Assembly (NCBI GenBank): GCA_011316305.1
Contig: SAUG01000005.1
Coordinates: 1 to 52,286, forward strand
Source of the DNA: Rusavskia elegans
Taxonomy: Eukaryota > Ascomycota > Lecanoromycetes > Teloschistales > Teloschistaceae
Length of the DNA stretch: 52,286 nucleotides
Reading direction: 5' to 3'
Below, one piece after another: positions 52,140-52,286 of the stretch. A program made the position numbers and the translations under genes. The notes under the pieces are model-generated. The model searched no databases. It saw nothing but the letters and a program-made list of their open reading frames with translations, and was not told the origin of the DNA. Position 1 is the first letter of the stretch, and each line of letters opens with the position of its first letter.

Positions 52140-52286
52140 CTGCGGGTGGGTGGGGGTTAGTTGGGGGTGGTGGAGAGGGGGTGTTATTTGTGAGTAGTGG
52201 AGAGAGGGGGTGGGGTGTGAAGGAGAGAGGGGAGAACTGTCGATCAAATTTTTCTTTTTTTGGGGGGGGGGGGGGGGGGGGGGGGG
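52140..52286. other. Intron remnant and poly-G contig end
   Basis: The minus strand from about 52255 to 52143 is C/A-rich with an acceptor, which fits the 3' part of an HPP-gene intron. From 52262 to the end all bases are G, mirroring the C run at position 1. Confidence 0.6.

Noticed and set aside
31169..52286. Secondary-metabolite gene cluster in the accessory half
   Set aside because: No polyketide synthase, peptide synthetase, terpene cyclase, P450 or pathway regulator was found among the genes.

Overview
The window is a piece of filamentous ascomycete nuclear genome (Pezizomycotina; class not resolved). The evidence is short GT-AG introns (mostly 47-90 nt) with CTAAC/CTGAC-type branch sites, a fungal NAD-isocitrate dehydrogenase, exocyst and Csf1 genes, and two PTH11-like seven-helix receptors, a family typical of Pezizomycotina. 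It looks like a whole assembled contig: it opens with about 31 C and closes with about 25 G, and a gene is cut off at each end.

Left half (1-31.2 kb), dense and conserved: 3' part of a fungal conserved zinc-ribbon-like protein (+); exocyst subunit Sec5 (-), divergent from mitochondrial NAD-isocitrate dehydrogenase subunit 2 (+); an RGS-domain membrane protein (+); a Whi5/Nrm1-type repressor (-); a DUF300/TMEM184-type membrane protein (-), divergent from a single-exon 9.7 kb CSF1 bridge-like lipid-transfer protein (+); elongation factor 2 (+); and an RBM26/27 (Rmn1)-type RNA-binding protein (+). These are housekeeping genes for secretion, respiration, signalling, lipid transfer, translation and RNA surveillance, with no operon-like linkage.

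Right half (31.2-52.3 kb), sparse and accessory: long intergenic stretches, simple repeats and lineage-variable genes. In order: a previously hidden four-exon secreted Cys-rich protein (-) whose introns are filled by a minisatellite, a polypurine tract and an A/T run; a nine-exon PTH11-like receptor (-) with an in-frame TGA; a secreted CAP-domain protein with 45-bp coding repeats (-); a GNAT acetyltransferase (+); a Cys-rich P1B heavy-metal ATPase (+); an unrecognised 421-residue protein (-); a leaderless GH128-type glycoside hydrolase (-); a second PTH11-like receptor (+); and the 3' part of an HPP-family membrane protein (-). The mix suggests environmental sensing, secretion and metal tolerance, but no gene cluster for a single pathway is evident.

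Splice models were built by hand from reading frame, splice signals and remembered family conservation. Every multi-exon model given closes in frame, which supports it but does not replace transcript data. No tRNA, rRNA, CRISPR array or transposase was found.
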